A stretch of 8,551 bases of DNA from Phycisphaeraceae bacterium (GTDB lineage: Bacteria > Planctomycetota > Phycisphaerae > Phycisphaerales > Zrk34): contig JANQJT010000304.1 in the NCBI GenBank assembly GCA_028281485.1, positions 1 through 8,551 on the forward strand, read 5' to 3'. The notes under the pieces are model-generated. The model made no database searches. It was not told the origin of the DNA and saw only the letters and a program-made list of their open reading frames with translations. How positions within the stretch are numbered: the stretch's first letter is position 1; every line of letters begins with the position of its first letter. Of the stretch, positions 1 to 6,927 are shown in pieces. The position numbers and the translations under genes are program-made.

Positions 1-1414
1 ACATCTCCTGCACCTCGTTGAGACGCTCGCCGGTGCGCTGGATGCCCACGTGACGCCACATCACGCTGCGTAGGGAGCTGTGCACGTCCGGCACGTCCAG
101 CGTGCTGCGATCGGACGGACGGATGTCGCTGACGATCTTCAACGGCGTGGGCGTGGCGCCCTGGTTCATCTCGTCGCAGGTGCGGCCCGCGATCTCACCG
201 CACACCAGCCCCTCCAGCAGGGAATTGCTGGCCAAACGGTTGGCGCCGTGCAGCCCGGTGCAGGCGACCTCGCCGCAGGCGTACAGGCCGGGCACGTTCG
301 TCCGCGCCTGTTCGTCGACGCGCAGGCCGCCGATCATGTAGTGCATGGCCGGTTGGATGGGGATCAGGTCGCTGCCGGGATCGAGATCGAAGTCGTGGAG
401 CAGTTTGGTGATGCCGGGGAACCGCTGGCTGAAGCGCTCGCCGCCGATGGGGCGGGCGTCGAGATAGACGCTGGCTGTCGGGCTCTGTGAGATCTGATCG
501 AGAATGGCGCGGCTGACCACGTCGCGCGGCGCCAGCTCCGCCAGCTCGTGTTCGTCGGTCATGAAACGGTGACCGGCGCGGTTGACCAGGTGCGCCCCCT
601 CGCCGCGCACCGCCTCGCTGATCAGCGCGCGCGAGGCGCCGGCGATGTAGAGCGTGGTCGGGTGGAACTGCTGGAACTCCATGTCGGTCAGCTCCGCGCC
701 GGCGCGGTAGGCCATGGCGTGGCCGTCGCCGGTGGACACGGGGCTGTTGGTGGTTTCACGGTAGATGCGGCCGCACCCGCCGGACGCGAGGATCACCGAG
801 TTGGCCCAGATCACCTGCAGGCCGTACATCGGGTGGTGCGTGATCGCGCCGACGCACCGCGTGCCGGGGCCGGCTTCGGTCACCAGGTCCAGCGCGAAGC
901 AGTGATCGAACAACCGGACGCGTTCGTGCCGCGCCGCGGTCTGGATCAACACCTCGGCCAGCGCCTTACCGGTCGCGTCGCCGTGGGCGTGCACGATGCG
1001 GCGGGCGTTGTGCCCGCCTTCCCTGCCGAGCAATAAGTTGCCCGCGTCGTCACGGTCCAGGTGCATCTGCCACTGCTGCAGCTCCGCCAGGCGATCGGGC
1101 CCGGCCTCGACGATCTGTCGCACGGCCGCCTCGCTGCACAGGCCCGCCCCCGCGTCCATCGTGTTCTTCACGTGGGCGGCGAAGGAGTCTTCCCGGTCGA
1201 GTACCACGGCGATGCCGCCCTGTGCCCAGGCCGTGTTGGATTGGGTCAGGTTGCCCTTGGCCAGCACGATGACGTCGCTGTGTTCCGCCGCGGCGTGCGC
1301 CGCGCGCAGCCCCGCCACGCCCCCACCGATCACCAGCACATCGGTGAAGATCTGCGGCAACAGAACCGCTCGGAACGGGATCAGGTAGCGTCGCTCGTCA
1401 AAGATCGGGTGCAT
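1..1414 (-). CDS. nadB: L-aspartate oxidase, C-terminus cut by window edge
   Basis: FAD-dependent enzyme that oxidises L-aspartate to iminoaspartate, the first step of the aspartate route to quinolinate and NAD; cytoplasmic. The 471 visible residues have no stop, and the family is usually about 510-550 residues, so only part of the C-terminal helical domain is missing. Residues 30-35 (GGGVAG) are the FAD dinucleotide-binding glycines. HGDATG (144-149), EFQQFHPT (246-253), AVRGEG (268-273), HYMIGG (358-363), GLYACGE (376-382) and NRLASNSLLEG (392-402) are the family blocks. H251, R270, H358 and R393 fit the substrate-binding and catalytic positions known for NadB. About 24 residues precede the FAD fold, a longer arm than in E. 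coli. The ATG at 1414 is chosen because the homology starts right after it; it has no Shine-Dalgarno sequence. The gene follows hisA by 43 bases. A succinate dehydrogenase or fumarate reductase flavoprotein is the alternative, but the NadB-specific blocks make it unlikely. Confidence 0.96.
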   Translation of the reverse strand, partial: MHPIFDERRYLIPFRAVLLPQIFTDVLVIGGGVAGLRAAHAAAEHSDVIVLAKGNLTQSNTAWAQGGIAVVLDREDSFAAHVKNTMDAGAGLCSEAAVRQIVEAGPDRLAELQQWQMHLDRDDAGNLLLGREGGHNARRIVHAHGDATGKALAEVLIQTAARHERVRLFDHCFALDLVTEAGPGTRCVGAITHHPMYGLQVIWANSVILASGGCGRIYRETTNSPVSTGDGHAMAYRAGAELTDMEFQQFHPTTLYIAGASRALISEAVRGEGAHLVNRAGHRFMTDEHELAELAPRDVVSRAILDQISQSPTASVYLDARPIGGERFSQRFPGITKLLHDFDLDPGSDLIPIQPAMHYMIGGLRVDEQARTNVPGLYACGEVACTGLHGANRLASNSLLEGLVCGEIAGRTCDEMNQGATPTPLKIVSDIRPSDRSTLDVPDVHSSLRSVMWRHVGIQRTGERLNEVQEM

Positions 1415-1421
1415 TTCGGAT

Positions 1422-1450
1422 ATGTTAGGGCACGAAGACCCATCGTCCAA
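1422..1450 (-). promoter_or_regulatory. Possible leaderless promoter of nadB
   Basis: On the minus strand TTGGAC (1445-1450) and TAACAT (1422-1427) are 17 bases apart and resemble -35 and -10 boxes (3/6 and 4/6 matches to consensus). The -10-like hexamer ends only 7 bases before the nadB ATG, so transcription would start at or next to the A of the ATG. This would explain the missing Shine-Dalgarno sequence. The matches are modest and chance cannot be excluded. Confidence 0.3.
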
Positions 1451-1457
1451 GAATCGG

Positions 1458-2186
1458 TCACGCGTTGTGCTCGGCCACCTGCAAAGCCTGTTCGATGGTG
1501 AACGCGCCGTCGTACAGCGCTCGGCCGACGATCGAACCGAAGATCGGCAGGGGGCGCAGCTCACGCAGGTGGTCCAGCGTGCCCACGCCGCCGGACGCGA
1601 CGACCGGCACACTCGTGGCCTTGGCGATTTCGCGCGTGCGTTCCACGTTCGGGCCAGCCAGCGTCCCGTCGGTCGCGATGTCGGTGAACACAATACCCGC
1701 CAGCGGCCAACCGTCCACACGCTGCGCCACCTCCAGCGCCGTCGTCTCGGTCGTCTCCAGCCAGCCCTCGACCGCCAGCCTGCCCTTGCGCGCATCGAGC
1801 CCGAGCACGATCTTGTTGGCCAGCAGCGGGTCGTTCGCCAGCGACTCGAACCACGCCCAGTCGCGTAGCGCCGCCGTGCCGATGACGATGCGCTTCACGC
1901 CCGCGTCGACCAGCTGCTTGATCGTCTCGTCGTTGCGCACGCCGCCGCCGACCTCCACGATCAGGCCCGTGGTGTGACAGATGCGTTGGATCACGTCGAG
2001 GTTGACCGGCCGACCGGCCTTGGCGCCGTCGAGATCGACCACGTGCAGGTAGGTTGCGCCGGCGTCGGCGAATGCCTGCGCCTGCGCGACGGGGTCGTCG
2101 CCGTAGGTGGTCTTCTGGTCGTAGTCGCCCTTGAGCAGTCGGACGACCTGGCCGTCGATCAGGTCGATTGCGGGGAACAGGTACAC
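1458..2186 (-). CDS. hisA: Phosphoribosylformimino-5-aminoimidazole carboxamide ribotide isomerase (HisA)
   Basis: Cytoplasmic (beta/alpha)8-barrel isomerase that converts ProFAR to PRFAR in histidine biosynthesis (EC 5.3.1.16). The protein is 242 residues, the normal family length. It opens with MYLFPAIDLIDGQVVRL; D8 is the catalytic acid of the first half-barrel. D131 in LGLDAR and T168 in FTDIATDGT match the second catalytic aspartate and the conserved threonine of characterised HisA enzymes. VEVGGGVRN (78-86) and ASGGVG with IVGRALYDG (197-202, 219-227) are the two phosphate-binding loops. The start is the GTG at 2186, because AAGGAG lies six bases before it and family homology begins there. 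A TTG at 2210 would extend the frame by eight residues with no family support. The pattern fits HisA and not HisF, which lacks the PAIDL opening. No other his gene is visible, so hisA is separated from the rest of its pathway here. Confidence 0.97.
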   Translation of the reverse strand: MYLFPAIDLIDGQVVRLLKGDYDQKTTYGDDPVAQAQAFADAGATYLHVVDLDGAKAGRPVNLDVIQRICHTTGLIVEVGGGVRNDETIKQLVDAGVKRIVIGTAALRDWAWFESLANDPLLANKIVLGLDARKGRLAVEGWLETTETTALEVAQRVDGWPLAGIVFTDIATDGTLAGPNVERTREIAKATSVPVVASGGVGTLDHLRELRPLPIFGSIVGRALYDGAFTIEQALQVAEHNA

Positions 2187-2192
2187 GCTTGG

Positions 2193-2198
2193 CTCCTT
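2193..2198 (-). promoter_or_regulatory. Shine-Dalgarno sequence that fixes the hisA start
   Basis: AAGGAG on the minus strand is a near-perfect ribosome-binding site, six bases before the GTG at 2184-2186. It lies inside the frame of the longer TTG-started version, which is a reason to prefer the shorter protein. Confidence 0.85.
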
Positions 2199-2247
2199 GC
2201 GAAGGGCCAAGAGGGTAACCGATCTGGTGGTGTGTGTGAAAAGCCGA

Positions 2248-3750
2248 TCACCACTTGCGGGTGTGGGTGACGCGGGCGGTCTCGGGCAACTGCAGGTCGT
2301 CGCCGGAGGCGTTGTGGACGTGGATGCGACCGTCGTTGGCGCGGTACAGCGTCAGCGGGCCCTGCAGCGTCTCGTAGAACTCGATCGTGTGACAGGGCAG
2401 GACGAGTTTCACGCCGGGATGGATGGCGTTGTAGACCTCCATGCTGACGCGGCTCTGGCCGTTGAACTGTTCGATGAGCGTGTCGAAGCGCATGCGAAGC
2501 AGGTCCAGCTTGCCCTGGAGCTGATCGCGGGCGTTGGTCAGCTCCTTGCGTTTCATGGCGATCGCTTCGGGGTGCTGATCGGTGGGGCCGTCCAGCTCGT
2601 CGATGCGGCCGTTGAGCTCCTCGATGTTCTCGATGATCCGCGGCAGCACCTCTTCGATCTGGTTCAGCGGCTCGGTTACCTCGGGCACGTAACCCATGCG
2701 CAGCGTCGTGGGCACGCCGGCCTCGCTGCCGATCGTGGCGATCTTCACCCGGTTCTGCACGTGAGCCTCGCTGCCGATCAGGTCGCCGCTGCGGATCGAC
2801 AACGATCCGTTCACATTAACGCGGCTGTTGATGATCTCTTTTTCCACCACCAGGTCGCCGGCGATCTGCGCCTTCACGCCCACCAGGTAGCGGCACTTGG
2901 CGTCACCGCCGACGGTCAGCGTGCCCTGTTCGCGACCGGCGAAGCCGCCGGCTCGGAAGTTCCCGCCGCACTTGAGGTGTGCCGCCTCGATCAGACCGCT
3001 CACCGTCAGCTCGTCGGTGCACTCGACCGTGAACCGATCACACACCCCGTTGCCGATGAGCACCGTGCCGTTGAACTCGATGTTGCCCGATGCGAAGTTC
3101 ACGCCACCGGGCACCTGGAGGATCGGGTCAACGCGGATGTGGGTCGCGTCAAGCGTGAGCAGGCCCGCGATGGCAGCGGAGATCGTGCCGTCGGCTTCGA
3201 CGCGCACCGTGGGGTGCGCCTGCAACGGGTAGGTCTTGCCGGGCTTGGGCGGGATGCGCCGGCCGTACACGTCGAAACCGGGCATACCGGACTCCGGCTT
3301 GATCAGCGTAGCGATCTGCTGGCCCTCTTCGATGGTGAGGTACGTGCTCTGGTTGTAGAAGTCGATCGCGTCGTCTTCGTCCTCGTCGTCCTGCGGCGGG
3401 GCGGCGTCTTCGCTCGCTTCTTCGTCGGCTTTGTCGGTCTTCAGCGTCGCGGGATCAAAACCCTCGCGCCACTCGATGCTCCCGGGCGTGCCGTGCTGCG
3501 GCTCGATGCCCTGGGCGATCACGACCTTGATGTCGCGACGGTCTCGATTGAACTGTTCCAGCGCGTCGGTGAGCAGCGCGACCGTGTCGTCTCCCATCGC
3601 GATGCCCACGTCGTTAGCCTGTGCGGTGAGCGACTCGATGCTCAGCGACTGCGGATCGGTGGCGTGACCGATGCGCAGGATCGCCTGCATGTGATCCGGC
3701 GTGACCACAATGCTCGCCCCTTCGGTCGCCAGCTGGTTCTCGCTGCTCAC
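2248..3750 (-). CDS. DUF342 / FapA family protein
   Basis: A 500-residue protein of the DUF342 (FapA, 'flagellar assembly protein A') family. The function is poorly defined; members are linked to flagellar assembly or surface polymers in some bacteria, and no such genes are visible here. Layout: an N-terminal domain (about 1-100); a very acidic linker (104-128, with the run DDEDEDD at 121-127); the family signature GMPGFDVYGRRIPPKPGK (155-172); a glycine- and beta-rich stretch (about 205-350) with repeated short strands that should form a beta-helix; a charged helical stretch (about 360-428) likely to be a coiled coil; and a C-terminal beta segment (432-500). No signal peptide or membrane segment is seen, so it is probably cytoplasmic. 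The GTG start at 3750 is fixed by an in-frame TAA just upstream and by GGAG six bases before it. hisA follows after 61 bases. A bactofilin-like or polymer-forming scaffold role is possible but is inference only. Confidence 0.9.
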   Translation of the reverse strand: MSSENQLATEGASIVVTPDHMQAILRIGHATDPQSLSIESLTAQANDVGIAMGDDTVALLTDALEQFNRDRRDIKVVIAQGIEPQHGTPGSIEWREGFDPATLKTDKADEEASEDAAPPQDDEDEDDAIDFYNQSTYLTIEEGQQIATLIKPESGMPGFDVYGRRIPPKPGKTYPLQAHPTVRVEADGTISAAIAGLLTLDATHIRVDPILQVPGGVNFASGNIEFNGTVLIGNGVCDRFTVECTDELTVSGLIEAAHLKCGGNFRAGGFAGREQGTLTVGGDAKCRYLVGVKAQIAGDLVVEKEIINSRVNVNGSLSIRSGDLIGSEAHVQNRVKIATIGSEAGVPTTLRMGYVPEVTEPLNQIEEVLPRIIENIEELNGRIDELDGPTDQHPEAIAMKRKELTNARDQLQGKLDLLRMRFDTLIEQFNGQSRVSMEVYNAIHPGVKLVLPCHTIEFYETLQGPLTLYRANDGRIHVHNASGDDLQLPETARVTHTRKW

Positions 3751-3756
3751 AGGTTA

Positions 3757-3760
3757 CTCC
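3757..3760 (-). promoter_or_regulatory. Shine-Dalgarno sequence for the DUF342 gene (GTG start)
   Basis: GGAG on the minus strand lies six bases before the GTG at 3748-3750. An in-frame TAA lies between them, one codon before the GTG, so no upstream extension is possible. Confidence 0.75.
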
Positions 3761-3761
3761 G

Positions 3762-3778
3762 GTGTGCGCAGGGCACAC
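3762..3778. repeat. Inverted repeat in the leader of the DUF342 gene
   Basis: GTGTGC (3762-3767) and GCACAC (3773-3778) are perfect 6-bp arms around a 5-base centre. On the minus strand this lies directly before the Shine-Dalgarno sequence of the DUF342 gene. It could be a small operator or an mRNA hairpin next to the ribosome-binding site; the arms are short enough that chance is possible. Confidence 0.45.
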
Positions 3779-3832
3779 ACTGTCTACCCTACATCGGCGA
3801 ATAAAGGGGGGGACGTAACCGTCGCAGGCATT

Positions 3833-3861
3833 TTGACGGGGATCGCGGCGGCCGCGATGAT
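3833..3861 (+). promoter_or_regulatory. Candidate sigma70-type promoter of the methyltransferase gene
   Basis: TTGACG (3833-3838, 5/6 match to the -35 consensus) and GATGAT (3856-3861, 4/6 match to the -10) are separated by exactly 17 bases. The predicted transcription start near 3868 leaves a leader of about 32 bases before the ATG. The spacer is filled by a perfect palindrome. Confidence 0.45.
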
Positions 3862-3871
3862 GACCGTTTTT
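3836..3871 (+). repeat. 17-bp perfect palindrome and extended stem-loop with T-run
   Basis: ATCGCGGC (3842-3849) and GCCGCGAT (3851-3858) are perfect 8-bp arms around one base. As RNA the core can form a 7-bp stem with a 3-base loop. ACGG (3836-3839) can also pair with CCGT (3864-3867) beyond an internal loop, and TTTTT occupies 3867-3871. As DNA it could be an operator lying between the -35 and -10 of the candidate promoter. As RNA it would resemble an intrinsic terminator or attenuator on the plus strand. There is no plus-strand gene upstream to terminate, so an operator or attenuator role is more likely than a gene-end terminator. Confidence 0.5.
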
Positions 3872-3886
3872 GCAGGAATAACACGC

Positions 3887-3891
3887 AAGGA
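3887..3891 (+). promoter_or_regulatory. Shine-Dalgarno sequence of the methyltransferase gene
   Basis: AAGGA lies eight bases before the ATG at 3900, a normal distance, and supports that start. Confidence 0.75.
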
Positions 3892-3899
3892 CGTTCGCC

Positions 3900-4724
3900 A
3901 TGAACCAACAGGCCTTCGACGACAACCGCGCCAACTGGAACGAGCGCGTGCCGATTCACCTCGAAAGCGAGATGTACCGGCAGGACCTGTCGCAGCTGCG
4001 AGCCGGCGGGCACTGCCTCAAGGAAGAGTCCGTCCGACACATCGGCGACCTGACCGGTAAGCGGGCCATCCACCTGCAGTGTCACATGGGCATGGAAACG
4101 GTGTCGCTGGCGCGGCTTGGCGCCGAGTCGGTCGGCGTGGATTTCTCACAGCCCGCTGTGGACGTCGGCAACGACCTGGCCAAGGAACTCGACCTGCCGG
4201 CACGGTTTGTCTGCTGCAACGTCTATGACACGCTAGACCACGTCGAGGGGAAGTTCGACCTGGTTTTCGTGACGACGGGGGCGCTGTGTTGGCTGCCGGA
4301 CGTGGGGCGCTGGGCCGAGATCGTCGCGGCGCTGCTCAAGCCCGGTGGCGTGCTCTATCTCAACGAAGTGCACCCGTTCGGTGATGTCTTCGAGGATACC
4401 GCCGACGGCAAGGGCCTCGAGATCATGTATCCCTACTTTGCGCAGGAGACCTCGACGGTATTCAACGAGTCGGCGACCTACGCCGATCTCTCTGCCGAAC
4501 TGAAGAACACGCGCACGCATGACTGGCCGCACCCGATCAGTGAAGTCCTCACGGCGGCGCTGGACGCGGGTCTATCCATCGAGCGATTTGAGGAATCGGC
4601 TGAGTGCGGATTCCCGCGCTTCGCGGCGATGAAGCAGGTGTCGGTCAATTCATGGAAGCTGCCGGAATCGATCGTCGATTCGATCCCGCACATGTACACG
4701 CTGGTCGCAAAGAAGAAGCCCTAG
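3900..4724 (+). CDS. Class I SAM-dependent methyltransferase
   Basis: A 274-residue cytoplasmic methyltransferase with a Rossmann-like fold; the substrate is unknown. Residues 57-66 (HLQCHMGMET) replace the usual glycine-rich motif I, a variant typical of one bacterial subfamily. The acid after strand 2, which should bind the SAM ribose, is D81 in GVDFS. CCNVYD (105-110) is the adenine-side loop, DLVFVTTGALCW (120-131) is strand 4, and LKPGG (146-150) with the following VLYLNEVHP is the strand 5 region. About 45 residues precede the core (NRANWNERVPIH near the start is typical of the subfamily). The C-terminal third, with WPHPISEVLTAALDAGL (209-225), is the usual helix and strand before the final beta hairpin. 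The start is supported by AAGGA eight bases upstream. The gene stands alone on its strand and its stop overlaps that of the convergent phosphatase gene. Small-molecule methylation is likelier than RNA or protein methylation, but this is inference. Confidence 0.88.
   Translation: MNQQAFDDNRANWNERVPIHLESEMYRQDLSQLRAGGHCLKEESVRHIGDLTGKRAIHLQCHMGMETVSLARLGAESVGVDFSQPAVDVGNDLAKELDLPARFVCCNVYDTLDHVEGKFDLVFVTTGALCWLPDVGRWAEIVAALLKPGGVLYLNEVHPFGDVFEDTADGKGLEIMYPYFAQETSTVFNESATYADLSAELKNTRTHDWPHPISEVLTAALDAGLSIERFEESAECGFPRFAAMKQVSVNSWKLPESIVDSIPHMYTLVAKKKP
4721..4724. other. Shared CTAG: overlapping stop codons of convergent genes
   Basis: The palindromic CTAG contains the TAG stop of the plus-strand methyltransferase (4722-4724) and the TAG stop of the minus-strand phosphatase (4721-4723). 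The two coding regions overlap by four bases, and no terminator can sit between them without lying inside coding sequence. Confidence 0.95.
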
Positions 4725-6919
4725 CCGGTCACCTTGATCACCACGAGTGTGATGTCGTCCTGCTGGGCGCGCTGGCCGCGGTAGAACCTGACCTCGCGTT
4801 GGATGGCGTCGGCGATGGCCTGGGCCGGCTCGTCGGCGTGACGCCGGATCAGCTCGCGCAACCGGTCCTTGCCGAACATGTCGTTGGCCTCGTTGCGACA
4901 CTCCCAGATGCCATCGGTGCCAAGCACGATGACCTCGCCGGGCTTCCACCCGTCCCGGTAACACTCGTTAAAGGTCCAGCCGCTCTCCAGGCCGATGGGG
5001 ATGTCCTTGCCCTCCAGCTCACTAAACGAATCGCCATCGGGATCGTAGACGATGGCCGGGTCGTGACCGGCGCTGACCCAGCGCAGCTTGTTCTGCCCCT
5101 TGTCGATGATCAGGCAGAACGCGGTCATGAAGCGGCCGGTGAAGCTGGATTGACACAGGTGCAGGTTCACGTCGGCGATGGCGTCGGCCAGCGTGCTGGG
5201 CACGGTCGAGCGGATGCGCACCAGCGCGCGCACCGTCGCCATGAGCAGCGCCGCGGCGATGCCGTGGCCCACGACGTCGCCGACGATGATGATCATGCGC
5301 TCGGGGCCGAGCGGCTCGTAGTCGATGAAGTCGTAGTAGTCGCCGCCGGTCTCGTCACAGTAGATGCTGTGGCCGGCGATATCGAAGCCCGCCATCGCCG
5401 GGCCCCGCTGCGGCAGCAACGCCTGCTGCACCTCCATCGCCAGCTGCAACGAGTTGCGCATCTCCATCCGGTCGCGCAGCTTCGGCACCATGTCGTTGAA
5501 CGCCTCGGCCAGCTGGTGCAGCTCATCGTTGCGGTGGCACCGCAGGTCGACGCGCGTGTCGAGCTGACCGTCGGCGATGCGCTGCGCCGCGTTGGACAGC
5601 ATCATCACGGGCCGGCTGATCGCGCGCGACGCCAGCAGCGCTACCCCGATCACGATCGCGATAACCACCGCCACCGCGATCGCGCTGCGCCTGAGCGAGT
5701 CCCGCATCTCGCCCATCATGGCTTGCTCGATCGTGTCGGCTTCACGAATGATCTCGGCGTAGGGCACGGTGATCAGCATGATCGACTGGCCTGTCTCATC
5801 GATCGGCCCGTACGCCCAGACCATCCGTTCGCCACCGACCATCACCTCGCGCACGGCACGGCGCTGGTTGAGAAAGTCGTCGCGGATCGTCGCCATCTCG
5901 GCCGCGTCGTCGGTTTGAAGGACGGACAGCTCGATGGTCTGACGCCAGTCGCCCCCGGCGTTGGGGCCGTCGCTGTCGAGCAGGATCACCGGTTGAATGT
6001 CTTCGTCCCGCCCGATGGCGATGGCTTCATCGTCGAGGTGAAAGCCGAACTCCCGGAGCTGGCTCAGCGGCGCCATCATGAGCGTGATGCTGCCCGATGC
6101 CTCGGACCACGCGGCGCTATTTGTGGGTTGAGCGATCAGTGCGCCCAGCGGCACATCCACGGCCGTTACACCGAGAAACCCGCCGTCGGGTTTCTCAAGC
6201 GGCCAGGCGAGGGTGAGCACGATTCGGCCCGTGGTGGCGTCATAGCTGGGCGGATACCAGCCGGGCGTGTGCGTGCGTTTGGTCAGGTCGTACCAGAGCC
6301 GCCGGCGCGGATCATAGTCGGGGTCGTATCCCCCCTTGCCGGGATACGAGAAGTGCGCACCGGACTCGAGACTCGTGTACTGCCACAGGATCAGGTCGCC
6401 GAAACTGTCGCCCAGGTCCCGGTATACCCCGGTCATATCCGCGAGGCGCGCGATATCGTCGGCGAGCGCTGGGCGATCCGCCTCGGGATGAACGCGGACG
6501 GCCTGCACCGCATTGCTGATCGGCAGCGAGACCCGTGTGCCGTCGGACCGCAGGCGACTGTATCGCGGGTTGGTGTGCAATCCCGGCGGGGGATCATCCG
6601 CGTCGGGACGGAACTGCGCCGAGTCGTATACACGGTCGTGATCGGTCGGCACCGGGCCGATGTATCGCGTCTCGATCTCCTTCGCCTGGTTCTTGAGCAT
6701 AAGATGGAGACTGCGGTCTTCGCTGCTGAGCAGGTCGGAGTGGCCCGTGAGCATGTCGGTCAGCTCGAGCTCGGCCGCCCGGTACAGGTAGGCGCGGGAC
6801 CGGGCGGCAACGTCTTTGCCGTACCGGTACATCGTCAGCGCGTCGATCACGCGCACCGCGATGATCGGGATCACCGCGACGACAAGCAACAAGATCAACA
6901 GCTTCCAGCGGATCTTCAT
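4721..6919 (-). CDS. Membrane sensor phosphatase: Cache-HAMP-PP2C (SpoIIE/RsbU type)
   Basis: A 732-residue signalling protein predicted to dephosphorylate serine or threonine on a partner, typically an anti-sigma antagonist, in response to an external signal. Residues 7-27 are a first membrane helix. About 28-405 form an extracytoplasmic sensor that looks like a double Cache domain: DYDPRRRLWYDL (201-212), GWYPPSYD (220-227) and GFLGVTAVDVPL (247-258) are typical. A second helix lies at 411-431, then HAMP (432-485, with NDEL and AEAFNDM), a helical linker with LQLAMEVQQALLPQ (491-504), and the PP2C domain (about 510-730). The metal-site motifs are intact: ETGGDYYD (523-530, D527), GDVVGHG (547-553, D548), GTDGIWE (667-673, D669) and QQDDITLV (719-726). 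It should therefore be active. The ATG at 6919 has no good Shine-Dalgarno sequence; an in-frame TAA lies three codons upstream, so no longer start is possible nearby. No anti-sigma factor or STAS-domain partner is visible. Confidence 0.95.
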   Translation of the reverse strand: MKIRWKLLILLLVVAVIPIIAVRVIDALTMYRYGKDVAARSRAYLYRAAELELTDMLTGHSDLLSSEDRSLHLMLKNQAKEIETRYIGPVPTDHDRVYDSAQFRPDADDPPPGLHTNPRYSRLRSDGTRVSLPISNAVQAVRVHPEADRPALADDIARLADMTGVYRDLGDSFGDLILWQYTSLESGAHFSYPGKGGYDPDYDPRRRLWYDLTKRTHTPGWYPPSYDATTGRIVLTLAWPLEKPDGGFLGVTAVDVPLGALIAQPTNSAAWSEASGSITLMMAPLSQLREFGFHLDDEAIAIGRDEDIQPVILLDSDGPNAGGDWRQTIELSVLQTDDAAEMATIRDDFLNQRRAVREVMVGGERMVWAYGPIDETGQSIMLITVPYAEIIREADTIEQAMMGEMRDSLRRSAIAVAVVIAIVIGVALLASRAISRPVMMLSNAAQRIADGQLDTRVDLRCHRNDELHQLAEAFNDMVPKLRDRMEMRNSLQLAMEVQQALLPQRGPAMAGFDIAGHSIYCDETGGDYYDFIDYEPLGPERMIIIVGDVVGHGIAAALLMATVRALVRIRSTVPSTLADAIADVNLHLCQSSFTGRFMTAFCLIIDKGQNKLRWVSAGHDPAIVYDPDGDSFSELEGKDIPIGLESGWTFNECYRDGWKPGEVIVLGTDGIWECRNEANDMFGKDRLRELIRRHADEPAQAIADAIQREVRFYRGQRAQQDDITLVVIKVTG

Positions 6920-6927
6920 ATCGATTT

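Noticed and set aside
80..1036. Plus-strand open frames opposite nadB
   Set aside because: They are explained by the GC-rich third positions of nadB on the other strand; products are alanine-, glycine- and histidine-rich with no known domain.
2187..2210. Longer hisA starting at TTG 2210
   Set aside because: The added eight residues have no family counterpart and would include the AAGGAG ribosome-binding site; GTG at 2186 has ideal spacing.
2187..2247. Separate promoter for hisA (TTCACA and TACCCT with a 17-base spacer on the minus strand)
   Set aside because: The -10-like hexamer matches only 3 of 6 consensus bases; too weak to list.
2131..3804. Open frame of 557 codons on the plus strand, antisense to the DUF342 gene and part of hisA
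   Set aside because: It mirrors the codon pattern of the real minus-strand genes in GC-rich DNA, has no recognisable domain and no ribosome-binding site, and overlaps two well-supported genes.
3806..3812. Run of seven G as a possible phase-variation tract
   Set aside because: It is short and in an intergenic region of a GC-rich genome, with no promoter element placed where length changes would matter.
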